In this document: in pieces, positions 1 through 7,522 of the stretch | Numbering within the stretch: the stretch's first letter is position 1 | Layout of the letters: every line of letters begins with the position of its first letter | NCBI GenBank assembly: GCA_003133205.1 | Contig: PKWK01000073.1 | Coordinates: 1-15,459 of the forward strand | Reading direction: 5' to 3' | DNA length: 15,459 nucleotides | Origin: Granulicella sp. | GTDB taxonomy: Bacteria > Acidobacteriota > Terriglobia > Terriglobales > Acidobacteriaceae | Position numbers and translations under genes: made by a program | The notes under the pieces: generated by a model | Told to the model about the DNA's origin: nothing | Database searches by the model: none | What the model saw: only the letters and a program-made list of their open reading frames with translations

Positions 1-539
1 CCGGTGCCGCTCTCGCCGGTGACCAGGACGGAGACGTTCGAGGGAGCGACGCGCTCGATCATCTGGAAGATTGCCTTCATCTGCGGGGACGAGCCGACCA
101 GCGGGCCCAGGACGCCGGCGTCGCGCGACTGGCGGCGGGTGGCCTCGAGTTCGACGTTGGAATCCGCCTCGCGCTGGCTGTTCGCGTTCTGCAGGATGGT
201 GCGAAGACGCACGGGGTCGACGGGCTTGGGGATGTAGTCGTACGCGCCCATGCGCATCGCCTCGACGGCGGACTCGATGGAGCCCTGCGCGGTGAGCATG
301 ATGACGACCACGCGTTGCTCGAGTTCGCGGATGCGGGTGAGCAACTCCATGCCGTCCATGCGCGGCATCTTCAGGTCGGTGACGACGATGCCGGGAGACC
401 ATTGGCGCACGCGGTCGAGGCCCTCCACGCCGTCAGCAGCGCTCTCGGCGCGAAAGCCCCACGAAGCTACAAGCTCAGTGAGCCCGTTGCGCGCGTGTGC
501 TTCGTCTTCGACGATCAATACCTTCTCGAGCAATTTCAC
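1..539 (-). CDS. NtrC-family sigma-54 response regulator (3' end cut off by window)
   Basis: The visible 179 residues form a CheY-like receiver domain (about residues 5-118) followed by the beginning of a sigma-54-interacting AAA+ ATPase domain. The receiver has the acidic pair E11/D12 in LIVEDE, the phosphoacceptor D55 in VVTDLKMPRMDG, T83 in MLTAQGS and K105 in YIPKP. The last visible residues, VLVTGESGT, are the start of the Walker A motif (GESGTGKE in this family). The rest of the ATPase and the DNA-binding domain lie beyond the left edge. Such proteins are phosphorylated by a partner histidine kinase and activate sigma-54 promoters; neither kinase nor target is visible. The start is taken as GTG at 539, because an in-frame TGA lies about 14 codons upstream. 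TTG codons two and seven codons further in also have SD-like sequence before them, so the exact start is uncertain. Confidence 0.93.
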   Translation of the reverse strand, partial: MKLLEKVLIVEDEAHARNGLTELVASWGFRAESAADGVEGLDRVRQWSPGIVVTDLKMPRMDGMELLTRIRELEQRVVVIMLTAQGSIESAVEAMRMGAYDYIPKPVDPVRLRTILQNANSQREADSNVELEATRRQSRDAGVLGPLVGSSPQMKAIFQMIERVAPSNVSVLVTGESGT

Positions 540-682
540 CTTCCGTACTGCATCTACCAGTATCCATTCTGGGGTGATTCATGAGCAAGCGGGGCCGGTT
601 ATTGGATTGGATGCAGTTTGGCCACAAATCGTGGGCTGGCAATAGCTTCCGGAATAAGGTGGGGGGACGATACTCTGAAGGT

Positions 683-1045
683 ATGTCTGATTTGCCCGCC
701 AGCTTTTCCGAGCCCGAGATCACGGTCCAAGCCTTCGTTCAACTGCGTTCCGGCGAACAGCCGGAGACGCCTGAAGCCCCAATTCTGTTAGATGTGCGCG
801 AGCCATGGGAGTTTCAGGCGGCCAGCCTGCCCGATTCCCTGTTGATGCCGATGGGCGACGTGACCTCCCGCGCACATGCGGAACTCGACCCAGACGCGCA
901 TATCGTGGTGCTGTGCCACCATGGCCAGCGGTCGCTTTCGGTGACTATGTGGCTGCGTGGGCAGGGGTTCGACCGGGCGCAGTCGCTGGCCGGCGGGATC
1001 GACGCGTGGTCGCGGACGATCGATCCGAGCGTGCCGAGGTACTAG
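683..1045 (+). CDS. Single-domain rhodanese-like sulfurtransferase
   Basis: This 120-residue protein is one rhodanese domain with no signal peptide, so it should be cytoplasmic. It has the N-terminal LLDVREPWEF motif (D37, R39, E40) and the active-site loop CHHGQRS with catalytic C78. That loop resembles the CHHGxRS type of small GlpE-like rhodaneses, which carry persulfide sulfur on the cysteine. It ends with the usual GGIDAW motif. The frame is open back to 581, but the extra 34 residues are not rhodanese-like. ATG at 683 gives a family-sized protein and is preceded directly by GAAGGT, rather close for a ribosome-binding site. Its stop lies only 3 bp from the convergent xerC stop, and it is divergent from the response regulator. 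The physiological sulfur donor and acceptor cannot be told from sequence. Confidence 0.9.
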   Translation: MSDLPASFSEPEITVQAFVQLRSGEQPETPEAPILLDVREPWEFQAASLPDSLLMPMGDVTSRAHAELDPDAHIVVLCHHGQRSLSVTMWLRGQGFDRAQSLAGGIDAWSRTIDPSVPRY

Positions 1046-1048
1046 AGG

Positions 1049-2041
<993 letters not shown>

Positions 2042-2054
2042 CGGTCAGCCTTTA

Positions 2055-3056
2055 CTAACAACCAGCAACTGCTCTTCTTTTCCCGCGTGGATGGTGTTCG
2101 CGGTGGACGCGTTTCAGGTGCTCCATGGCGACGTGGGTGTAGATCTGCGTGGTGGCGATGTCGGCGTGGCCGAGCAGCCGCTGCACGCTGCGCAGGTCGG
2201 CTCCGTGCTCCACCATATGGGTGGCGCAACTGTGGCGCAGCATGTGCGGGCTGGCCTTGCGGACGCTGCCGTCGGCGCTGCCCGAGGCGGCGCGCACCAT
2301 CTCCCAGACCCACTGGCGGGTGAGCGCGCGGCCGCGCACGCTGAGGAACAACGCGCGCTGCATGCGACCGCGAGCCAGTGGTGGACGGCCGCGTTTGACA
2401 TACTCGTCGAGCGCCTCGACGGCCTTGCGGCCAAGCGGGACAATGCGTTCCTTGTCGCCCTTGCCGCGAACCTGGGCGCGCGCCTGGTCGAGATGCAGGT
2501 CCTCTTCGCCCAGTGCGACGATCTCTCCGACGCGCAGGCCGCCGGCGTAAAGCAACTCGAGGATTGCGTGGTCGCGCAGGGCGAGGGCGGCAGCCTCACG
2601 CGAGCGCTCGGCCTTGTCGGGGTTGCGCGCGGCGGCGGCGCTGCGATCGAGCATCTCGGAGACCTCGCTCTCGGCCAGCGACTTGGGCAAAACTTTCCAG
2701 CTTGCCGGCGTTTCGATGGTGACGGTGGGGTCGTGGTCGATGCGCTTGTCGAGCAGCAGCCAGCGATAAAAGCCGCGAAAACAACTGAGCTTGCGGGCGA
2801 TGGATCGGGCATCGACAAGGTTGCCGCGCAAGTGCGCCATGAAGCCGCTGACGTCAGACTCGGTCGCGGTGACAAGCAGCGCGCCACGGTCTTCCAACTG
2901 CTCGGCGAACTGCTCCAGATCGTGGGCGTAGGCCTCGCAGGTCGCCGGGCGCATCCCTTTTTCTACGCGCAGATAGGCGAGATACTCGCGAACAGTTCTG
3001 GCGTTCCCTGGAACTTCTACACGCGCTCGTTTCTGGCCCTCATTGCTCGCCCGCAT
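2055..3056 (-). CDS. xerD: Tyrosine recombinase XerD
   Basis: The protein is 333 residues, slightly longer than typical XerD (about 300). The core-binding domain is about 20-107 (TVREYLAYLRVEKGM...). The catalytic domain (about 125-325) has R175 (YAGGLRVGEI), K199 (RGKGDKERIVPLG), H271 and R274 (HMLRHSCATH), H297 (LLGHADI) and Y306 (TTQIYTHV). The YAGGLRVGE, GKGDKER and TTQIYTHV motifs are strongly XerD-like. It is the first gene of the xerD-xerC pair and is divergent from the zinc-finger gene, so its promoter should lie in 3057-3170. The ATG at 3056 has a GAGG only 1 nt upstream, which is poor spacing, but no better in-frame start exists nearby. The basic C-terminal tail after HHPR (GKRRAVAGC) is an extra. 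Confidence 0.94.
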   Translation of the reverse strand: MRASNEGQKRARVEVPGNARTVREYLAYLRVEKGMRPATCEAYAHDLEQFAEQLEDRGALLVTATESDVSGFMAHLRGNLVDARSIARKLSCFRGFYRWLLLDKRIDHDPTVTIETPASWKVLPKSLAESEVSEMLDRSAAAARNPDKAERSREAAALALRDHAILELLYAGGLRVGEIVALGEEDLHLDQARAQVRGKGDKERIVPLGRKAVEALDEYVKRGRPPLARGRMQRALFLSVRGRALTRQWVWEMVRAASGSADGSVRKASPHMLRHSCATHMVEHGADLRSVQRLLGHADIATTQIYTHVAMEHLKRVHREHHPRGKRRAVAGC

Positions 3057-3170
3057 GCCTCAATTATCAGCGCGCGAGCTGAGGAGGACCGGGCCCATCG
3101 CGGGGGCGGCACCTTTCTCGCCAGCATCGCATTTGATAGCATCCGGGGAAGCAACCATTTCAGGGGACCC
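3057..3170. promoter_or_regulatory. Divergent promoter region between xerD and the zinc-finger gene
   Basis: This 114-bp gap separates the divergent starts of xerD (minus) and the UBP zinc-finger gene (plus), so promoters for both should lie here. I see no convincing -35/-10 pair. The AT-richest part is around 3128-3140 (GCATTTGATAGC). An AGGGG at 3162-3166 serves as ribosome-binding site for the plus-strand gene. Confidence 0.4.
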
Positions 3171-3428
3171 ATGGCGCACTGCGAACATCTTTCCCACAGC
3201 CATTACGTCGCGCCCAAGGTGCACGTCTGCGCGGAGTGCGTCGCGCTCGGCGACGAGTGGGTGCATCTGCGAACCTGCCTCGCGTGCGGCCATGTGGGAT
3301 GCTGCGACTCCTCGAAGAATCGCCACGCCACAAAGCACTTCCAGGCGACGGGTCACCCGGTGATTGCGTCCGCCCAGCCGGAAGAACGATGGCTGTGGTG
3401 CTACGTGCATCAGGAGTGGTTGGAATAG
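3171..3428 (+). CDS. Small UBP-type zinc-finger protein
   Basis: This 85-residue protein is almost entirely one ZnF-UBP domain. The likely zinc ligands are C4 and H6, C20 and C23 (CAEC), C36 and C39 (CLAC), C44/C45 (HVGCCDSS), and H52, H56 and H62 (NRHATKHFQATGH). The C-terminal half keeps the family pattern NRHATKHF...GHPV and the terminal WLWCYVHQEW. In eukaryotes this domain binds the free C-terminus of ubiquitin. Stand-alone bacterial versions are common in actinobacteria and acidobacteria and have no established function. The start is ATG 3171, supported by AGGGG 4 nt upstream; a much longer open frame runs leftward antisense to xerD but looks like a shadow. There is no signal peptide, so it is likely cytoplasmic. 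The POTRA gene follows after 66 bp on the same strand. Confidence 0.85.
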   Translation: MAHCEHLSHSHYVAPKVHVCAECVALGDEWVHLRTCLACGHVGCCDSSKNRHATKHFQATGHPVIASAQPEERWLWCYVHQEWLE

Positions 3429-3494
3429 CCGGGGATAGCGCTACGGTCCGCCTTTTATCTTTGCCGGAAGACACGCTTGGACTATCTTTCCTGC

Positions 3495-4790
3495 ATGCGC
3501 CTCTTCCGTGTTTTCCCGGTCCTTGCGGCCGTCTGCCTGTGCGCGTTTAGTATCTTGCTCTTTGCGCAGACCCGAGTTCTGCGTGAGATTTCCTTTACCG
3601 GCGCGCCTGGCTACTCGCAGGCTGAGTTGCTCGCCTTCACCGGACTGAAGCCTGGCGGCTCGGCCACTCAGCAGCAGTTGGACGATGCGGCACAGCGCCT
3701 GAACGACACGGGGCTGTTCGACGAAGTCAACTTCGCGGGTAACGACAAGGGGATCGTTTACACTCTGAAGCCGGCGTTTGCGAGCGCGATGCTGCCCGTG
3801 CGCTTTGGCAACTTCGTGTGGTGGCAGGATGAGGAGATCGATCGCGTCCTCAAAGCTCGCGTTGCGCTGTATCGAACGGACGCAGTGCCCATCGCGGGCA
3901 ACCTGCGGGAGAGCATCGCTGCGGCACTGAAGGCGATGGTAGCGGAGAGAGGGGTCGCGGGGGCGACCGTTGCTTCGCGTCGCGGCAGTTCGCGACCGGG
4001 AGGCCCGCTCGACCGTATCGTCTTCGCGATAGACTCGCCGGCGGTGCTCATCCACTCGCTTACGCTGGCCGATGCGTCGCCCGGGATGCGGCCCAAACTC
4101 GACCGCGTCATCCAGGACATCGCGGGTCAGCAGTGGGATAAGGACGCGAGCTTTCTCAACATCTCGTCGAGAGTGGGCGATGTCTATCGCAACGAGGGGT
4201 ATCTCGATATCGCGCTCGCGAAGCAGGGACGTTCGCCCCCGACCATTACTGCGAACGACATCGTAGTCGACCTGACGGCGACGCTCAGCGAGGGGCCGCA
4301 GTATCACGTTACGCAGCTTGCGTGGGCTGGCTCTGACCTGCTTTCGACGGCGGACTTTAACAAGCAGGCGACGCTGAAGGTGGGAGATCCTGACTCGCCG
4401 AATGCCCTGCGCGAGTCGCTGAGATCGCTGACAAACGCGTACGGTGCGAAGGGTTACATCGACGCAAGGATACTGGCGCCGCCTGTTGTCGATCGCGTTG
4501 CTCACCTGGTTGCGTACAGCATCAGCGTCGATCCGGGGCCGCAGTATCACTTCAGGTCGGTGCGCTGGCCGAGCGTCAGTTTGGAGCAGGCGAAGGAGTT
4601 CGATGCTGCCTGGCGCATGAAGCCCGGCGATGTTTACGACAGTACGTATTTGTTGAAATTCCTTATGCTGAACAACACACTTACGCGGCAGGGCTACAAG
4701 ATGAGCGTCGCGATGAAGCGCGATCCCGCTGCGCTGATGGTTGATCTCACGATCACGTTTACGAAGGGCGGGCCTGTGCCGCCGGAGTAG
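3495..4790 (+). CDS. Exported protein made of POTRA-like repeats, no beta-barrel
   Basis: This 431-residue protein has a signal peptide (MRLFRVF then a hydrophobic core, cleavage near LLFAQ, about residue 25). It continues with about five POTRA-like units: about 28-93 (LREISFTGAPGYSQAELL...GLFDEV), 102-180, 184-266 (GDVYRNEGYLDIAL), 269-345 (VTQLAWAGSDLLSTADF...AYGAKGYIDARI) and 350-424 (YHFRSVRWPS...LTRQGYKMSV). The boundaries are approximate. POTRA domains in BamA, TamA and FtsQ bind partner proteins in the periplasm. BamA itself is far longer because of its C-terminal beta-barrel; here the protein stops soon after the fifth unit, so it is probably a soluble periplasmic protein or BamA partner. 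Start: ATG 3495 gives a clean signal peptide but has no Shine-Dalgarno. A TTG at 3477, in frame, has GGAAG about 7 nt upstream and is a real alternative. The VWA gene converges on it. Confidence 0.75.
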   Translation: MRLFRVFPVLAAVCLCAFSILLFAQTRVLREISFTGAPGYSQAELLAFTGLKPGGSATQQQLDDAAQRLNDTGLFDEVNFAGNDKGIVYTLKPAFASAMLPVRFGNFVWWQDEEIDRVLKARVALYRTDAVPIAGNLRESIAAALKAMVAERGVAGATVASRRGSSRPGGPLDRIVFAIDSPAVLIHSLTLADASPGMRPKLDRVIQDIAGQQWDKDASFLNISSRVGDVYRNEGYLDIALAKQGRSPPTITANDIVVDLTATLSEGPQYHVTQLAWAGSDLLSTADFNKQATLKVGDPDSPNALRESLRSLTNAYGAKGYIDARILAPPVVDRVAHLVAYSISVDPGPQYHFRSVRWPSVSLEQAKEFDAAWRMKPGDVYDSTYLLKFLMLNNTLTRQGYKMSVAMKRDPAALMVDLTITFTKGGPVPPE

Positions 4791-4856
4791 TAATCTCCTG
4801 GCGTTGCTGGGTTGCGGTTAGCGTGATGGAGGGTTGCAGCGAGGCGATGCGAACGC

Positions 4857-6047
4857 TTACTCGACGGCGCGTTTGGCGTTGTAGCCGTCGCGGGCGATTA
4901 CGGAGTACTTGAGGGGCTTGCCCTTTTCGTCCTGCATCTGGAGCGGGTGGCCTTCGTTGTCGACCAGGACGACCTTGATCTTGCGATAGCTGCCGTCGTT
5001 GGTGGGGTTGGTGGGACGGTAGGTGAGGACGTACTGGTTGCGGATGGAGTTGTTGATCTGGGCAAAGTCGTCGGGCAACTCACCCTGGAAGATGGGCGCG
5101 AAGCTGAGGCCTCCGGTCATGGCGGCGAAGGTCTTCATCTGGTTCTGGGCCTGGAGGTAGTTAAGTTCAGCCATGCCGCCACCGGCGCCCAACTGGTTAA
5201 GGAGGGCGCCCGTGCTGATGGTGAAGATGGTGACGTTGGGGGTCGCCTTGACCTTAGCAAGGATCTTGTCGAGGGTGAGCTTGGAGAAGGTGTCGCGTCC
5301 GCTGCCGATGAGGATGATGTACTTGCGGCCTTCGATGCGGCTGGTGCGGTCGAGCGTCTCGTAGAGCGCGTCGAACATGTCGGTGTCGGAGAAGCCGGGG
5401 ATGGTGAGCGAGTTCAGACTCTGGGCGATGACCTGTTTGTTGTTGCTGAAGTCGGAGAGGATGTGGGTCTGCAGGTCGTAGGTCATGACGGCGACGTAGT
5501 CGTCGGGGTGCAACGTGTTGAAGAAGCTGATCGACGCGTTGCGCATGTCGTTGATGAGATACCAAGAGTTGGCAGCGAACTCGAGCAGCATGACCGCGGT
5601 GATGGGGGTCTGGGAGATGCGCACCGTGTCGACCTTCTGCTCGACGCCATCTTCGAGGACCAGGAACCTGTTGGCGGTGAGGCCAGGGACGAACTGGTGA
5701 TTTTTGTCCAGGATGACGCTGACGTCGACGCTGACGATCGGAACATCCACGCGGATGGAGAAGGTCTCGCCGCCGGGATTCTTGACCTTGGGCTGTTCGG
5801 GGGCCACGGGTGCGGGCGGCTCCTCGGACTCCTTCTTCTTGGGGATGACGATGGGGCCGTTATCGACGGTGGGACCACCGGTGTCGGGAGTCTGAGTGGA
5901 GGGTGGCGTCGCCGGGGCCTGTGCGCTCGCGGAGTGGGGGAGCGTAAGGAACGCGGCGAGTAAGAGTGAGGCGAGCATCACCAGGGGCAGCATTTGCCGT
6001 GAGCGGGCTGCTCGATGGGTGAGGCGGGTTGGAGACTTAATCTTCAT
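4857..6047 (-). CDS. Secreted VWA-domain protein (acidobacterial VWFA-related type)
   Basis: The protein is 396 residues from ATG 6047. It has a basic n-region (KIKSPTRLTHRAARSRQ), a hydrophobic core and cleavage near ASAQA (about 42), followed by a Pro-rich linker to about 90. A beta-rich segment (97-145, FSIRVDVPIVSVDVSVILD...FLVLEDGVEQKV) precedes a VWA domain (about 148-345). This layout matches the VWFA-related proteins abundant in Acidobacteria, whose function is largely unknown. The MIDAS metal site looks degenerate: where DxSxS is expected the protein has E156-F-A-A-N160. A later TD (T222, D223) and the D252 loop are present. The frame is open to 6167 (40 more residues), but the extra N-terminus would bury the signal peptide. 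ATG 6095 is another option. It is convergent with the POTRA gene, 66 bp apart. Confidence 0.82.
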   Translation of the reverse strand: MKIKSPTRLTHRAARSRQMLPLVMLASLLLAAFLTLPHSASAQAPATPPSTQTPDTGGPTVDNGPIVIPKKKESEEPPAPVAPEQPKVKNPGGETFSIRVDVPIVSVDVSVILDKNHQFVPGLTANRFLVLEDGVEQKVDTVRISQTPITAVMLLEFAANSWYLINDMRNASISFFNTLHPDDYVAVMTYDLQTHILSDFSNNKQVIAQSLNSLTIPGFSDTDMFDALYETLDRTSRIEGRKYIILIGSGRDTFSKLTLDKILAKVKATPNVTIFTISTGALLNQLGAGGGMAELNYLQAQNQMKTFAAMTGGLSFAPIFQGELPDDFAQINNSIRNQYVLTYRPTNPTNDGSYRKIKVVLVDNEGHPLQMQDEKGKPLKYSVIARDGYNAKRAVE

Positions 6048-6199
6048 CGGGCTCTTTGATCCTTGCTGCGGATTGGACTCTCCGTCGGCTGACATGTGTG
6101 CGCAGCACTCCTTCTGGCACTCTCCGAGCTGCGCAACATGGTGGATTCCCCCCTCCCCTATATACACCTAAGACGTTAGAAACAGACAGGTTGCGGTTT

Positions 6200-6225
6200 G
6201 GTATATACCGATTGATATATACCGG
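6200..6225. repeat. Repeated TATATACCG motifs upstream of VWA gene
   Basis: The 9-mer TATATACCG occurs at 6202-6210 and 6216-6224, with 14 bp between equivalent positions. The first copy sits in a perfect 10-bp palindrome, GGTATATACC (6200-6209). A related TATATACAC is at 6159-6167. This arrangement resembles an operator or an AT-rich promoter core more than chance sequence in a GC-rich genome, but no regulator is identifiable. Confidence 0.45.
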
Positions 6226-6413
6226 AGCCGCGCGCTATCGGTTTCTTGTCCAGCGTTTGCCACCTCATTCAATTATATCGGGCGTGTCAATAGGCTGACG
6301 CTGCGCCCGGAGGTTATCCCTGCGCCAAGCGGGTTGCCGGACGGTAATCCGGGCCGCCAGTTCCGATCTGCGAATGCCTGCGAAAGAACTCTCCAAGCGT
6401 GCGGCGCGACGCG

Positions 6414-6419
6414 TATACT
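6414..6419 (+). promoter_or_regulatory. Possible -10 element for the small exported-protein genes
   Basis: TATACT matches the sigma-70 -10 consensus at 5 of 6 positions and lies about 90 bp before the GTG at 6511. The best -35 candidate, TCTCCA at 6390-6395 with an 18-bp spacer, matches only 3 of 6. The call is tentative. Confidence 0.28.
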
Positions 6420-6510
6420 TGCGCAACTTCACCCGCACATACCAACGGACGAACGGGCCTGGCCTGGACAAGAATCAGTTCGACAACCGCTGTCTACGAG
6501 GAAAACCACT

Positions 6511-6864
6511 GTGAAGAAGCTGGCGAGCATAATGGCAATTCTGCTGATCACCGGAGCGGCTGCGTGTGGCCAACCTCCGAACCCCCTGATTGGGACATGG
6601 AAGGCAGTGCCGGCGCCCGGGATGACCACGATTCCGTACTGCGCATCGCCCATGGTGTTCACCAGTACGACGCAGACGATGACGTGGCCGGGGCAGCAGC
6701 CATCGCCCGAAAAGGTGAACTACATCGCGGCTCAGACTTCTACTTATCCGACCACCGTGTATGTAACCGGCAACACATCGGCAAATCATCAGACCTACGA
6801 GTTTTCGAGCAAGGACAGCATGGTGTTCGATTCCGCGGCTGGTTGCCACTATCAGAGGCAGTAA
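6511..6864 (+). CDS. Small exported protein with LIGTW motif, copy 1
   Basis: This 117-residue protein is not from a family I can name. It starts at GTG 6511, with GAGGA 8 nt upstream. It has an N-terminal signal sequence (MKK, hydrophobic core, AAAC with Cys19). Cys19 is conserved in the tandem copy, so a lipoprotein anchor is possible, but the -3 residue is Ala and the lipobox is not canonical. The mature part begins QPPNPLIGTWK; an LIGTW motif near the start is typical of small lipocalin-like or secreted stress-type domains, but that is only suggestive. C44 and C112 could form a disulfide. The tandem neighbour, whose start lies 107 bp beyond this stop, shares the signal, LIGTWK, the Y-C motif at 43-44 and a YVxG motif near residue 84. 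The two are therefore duplicated genes. Confidence 0.72.
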   Translation: MKKLASIMAILLITGAAACGQPPNPLIGTWKAVPAPGMTTIPYCASPMVFTSTTQTMTWPGQQPSPEKVNYIAAQTSTYPTTVYVTGNTSANHQTYEFSSKDSMVFDSAAGCHYQRQ

Positions 6865-6971
6865 GGAAGCGGGGGCCGGAATGATATCCCGGGGGCGCCC
6901 TGCGACTTGAAATGATATCGGAACGTAAATGGGCCGGGTTGAAGAATTCAGGCACACGTTAGGAGGCCATT

Positions 6972-7499
6972 GTGAAGAAGATTGTGAGCGTGATTGCGGT
7001 TCTATTATTTACGGTGGCAGAGGCGTGTGGCGGACAGCCGTCGAACCTGCTGATTGGGACCTGGAAACTGGCTGGGAGCGGCACCGCTCCCAGCCAGTAC
7101 TGCCAGGAACCACTGATTTTTGCAGAGAAGTCGCGGACCGAGAAAGACGTCAATGGAACGCTGAACACGGCTCCGGTGACCTACGTTGCGGGCGACGCCA
7201 CGAAGTTTCCGATTCACTCCAACCAAAGATGCCGCAGATATAGGACAGCCCCAAAACAAAAGGATGGTGAAGAAATCGATGCGCTGTCCAAAAGCGCACC
7301 TCAGGGGCTAAAAAGGCTGCTGAAAAGGTCGGTTTTCGAGCCAAAGGCCGCAAAAAAGCATGTCCCAGAGGCTAAAGCCCTTATTGATGCTGCATCCGTT
7401 ATGCCGGGACTGAAGTCCCGGCCTATCTTACAGACCGGGTTTTCCGCGACCGGTGAAGCTTTTCTGGGGCTGGATGAGGCCAAGTTGATGCGGATATAG
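6972..7499 (+). CDS. Small exported protein, copy 2, with C-terminus replaced by repeat-derived sequence
   Basis: The start is GTG 6972, with an excellent ribosome-binding site (AGGAGG at 6961-6966, 5-nt spacer). Residues 1-85 parallel copy 1: MKK signal, Cys19, LLIGTWK, QYC (C44), and TYVAGDA matching VYVTGNT. After about residue 85 (7226) the similarity ends. Copy 1 finishes with TYEF...GCHYQRQ, whereas this frame runs for 90 more residues, rich in Lys, Ala and Arg, through a cluster of dispersed palindromic repeats (7299-7422) to a TAG at 7497. The partner of C44, seen as C112 in copy 1, is lost. The likeliest reading is a truncated paralogue whose frame happens to stay open, so the 175-residue product may be non-functional. 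A perfect 15-bp inverted repeat lies inside the conserved half at 7067-7098. Confidence 0.55.
   Translation: MKKIVSVIAVLLFTVAEACGGQPSNLLIGTWKLAGSGTAPSQYCQEPLIFAEKSRTEKDVNGTLNTAPVTYVAGDATKFPIHSNQRCRRYRTAPKQKDGEEIDALSKSAPQGLKRLLKRSVFEPKAAKKHVPEAKALIDAASVMPGLKSRPILQTGFSATGEAFLGLDEAKLMRI
7067..7098. repeat. Perfect 15-bp inverted repeat inside copy 2 gene
   Basis: The arms ACTGGCTGGGAGCGG (7067-7081) and CCGCTCCCAGCCAGT (7084-7098) are exact reverse complements separated by 2 nt (CA). This is a very stable potential hairpin in the mRNA, encoding roughly KLAGSGTAPSQY. The corresponding part of copy 1 is not palindromic. Confidence 0.85.
7299..7422. repeat. Cluster of dispersed palindromic repeat units
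   Basis: Three pieces lie here: CCTCAGGGGCTAAA (7299-7312), a 23-bp unit at 7358-7380 (GCATGTCCCAGAGGCTAAAG...) and a perfect palindrome GCCGGGACTGAAGTCCCGGC (7403-7422, 9-bp arms, 2-nt centre). The 21 bases at 7358-7378 recur at the window end (15439-15459) with one mismatch. The pieces look like small non-autonomous intergenic elements (REP/MITE-like). I recall similar GGGGCTAAAGCCC and GGGACTGAAGTCCC motifs as common in Acidobacteriaceae genomes, unverified here. Confidence 0.7.
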
Positions 7500-7522
7500 T
7501 CTAAGTACAGGTGAAGCATCGA

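Larger units (their letters stand above)
6048..6510. other. Divergent non-coding region between VWA gene and small exported protein
   Basis: About 460 bp with no convincing gene. It contains three TATATAC-type motifs (6159-6167, 6202-6210, 6216-6224) described separately. It also holds a minus-strand TATAAT at 6277-6272 without a matched -35, a minus-strand TTGACA at 6290-6285 too close to pair with it, and a plus-strand TATACT at 6414-6419. The first 120 bp (6048-6167) are open in the VWA frame but lack any recognisable protein feature. The composition is more AT-rich at 6155-6280 than in the flanking genes. Promoters for both divergent genes should be here. Confidence 0.5.

Noticed and set aside
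581..682. N-terminal extension of the rhodanese frame
   Set aside because: The 34 residues match no part of the family and would include the likely promoter region. ATG 683 gives a normal-sized domain.
3429..3476. Possible terminator after the zinc-finger gene (TAGCGCTA palindrome followed by TTTTATCTTT)
   Set aside because: The palindrome is only 8 bp and cannot form a proper stem-loop, and the T-rich stretch is too far from it.
3441..4550. 369-codon minus-strand frame opposite the POTRA protein
   Set aside because: It is Arg-rich without domains, and the plus-strand frame has signal peptide and repeat units.
4947..5963. 338-codon plus-strand frame opposite the VWA gene, rich in Gly, Asp and Val
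   Set aside because: It is antisense low-complexity sequence. The minus-strand frame has a signal peptide and VWA domain.
6200..6225. Possible dif or other Xer recombination site because of the nearby xer genes
   Set aside because: It has TATATACC-type half-sites, not the 11-6-11 dif layout I would expect, and it lies 3 kb from the recombinases.
7299..7422. CRISPR-like repeats
   Set aside because: The repeat units are few, different from each other and without regular spacers. They fit dispersed palindromic elements better.
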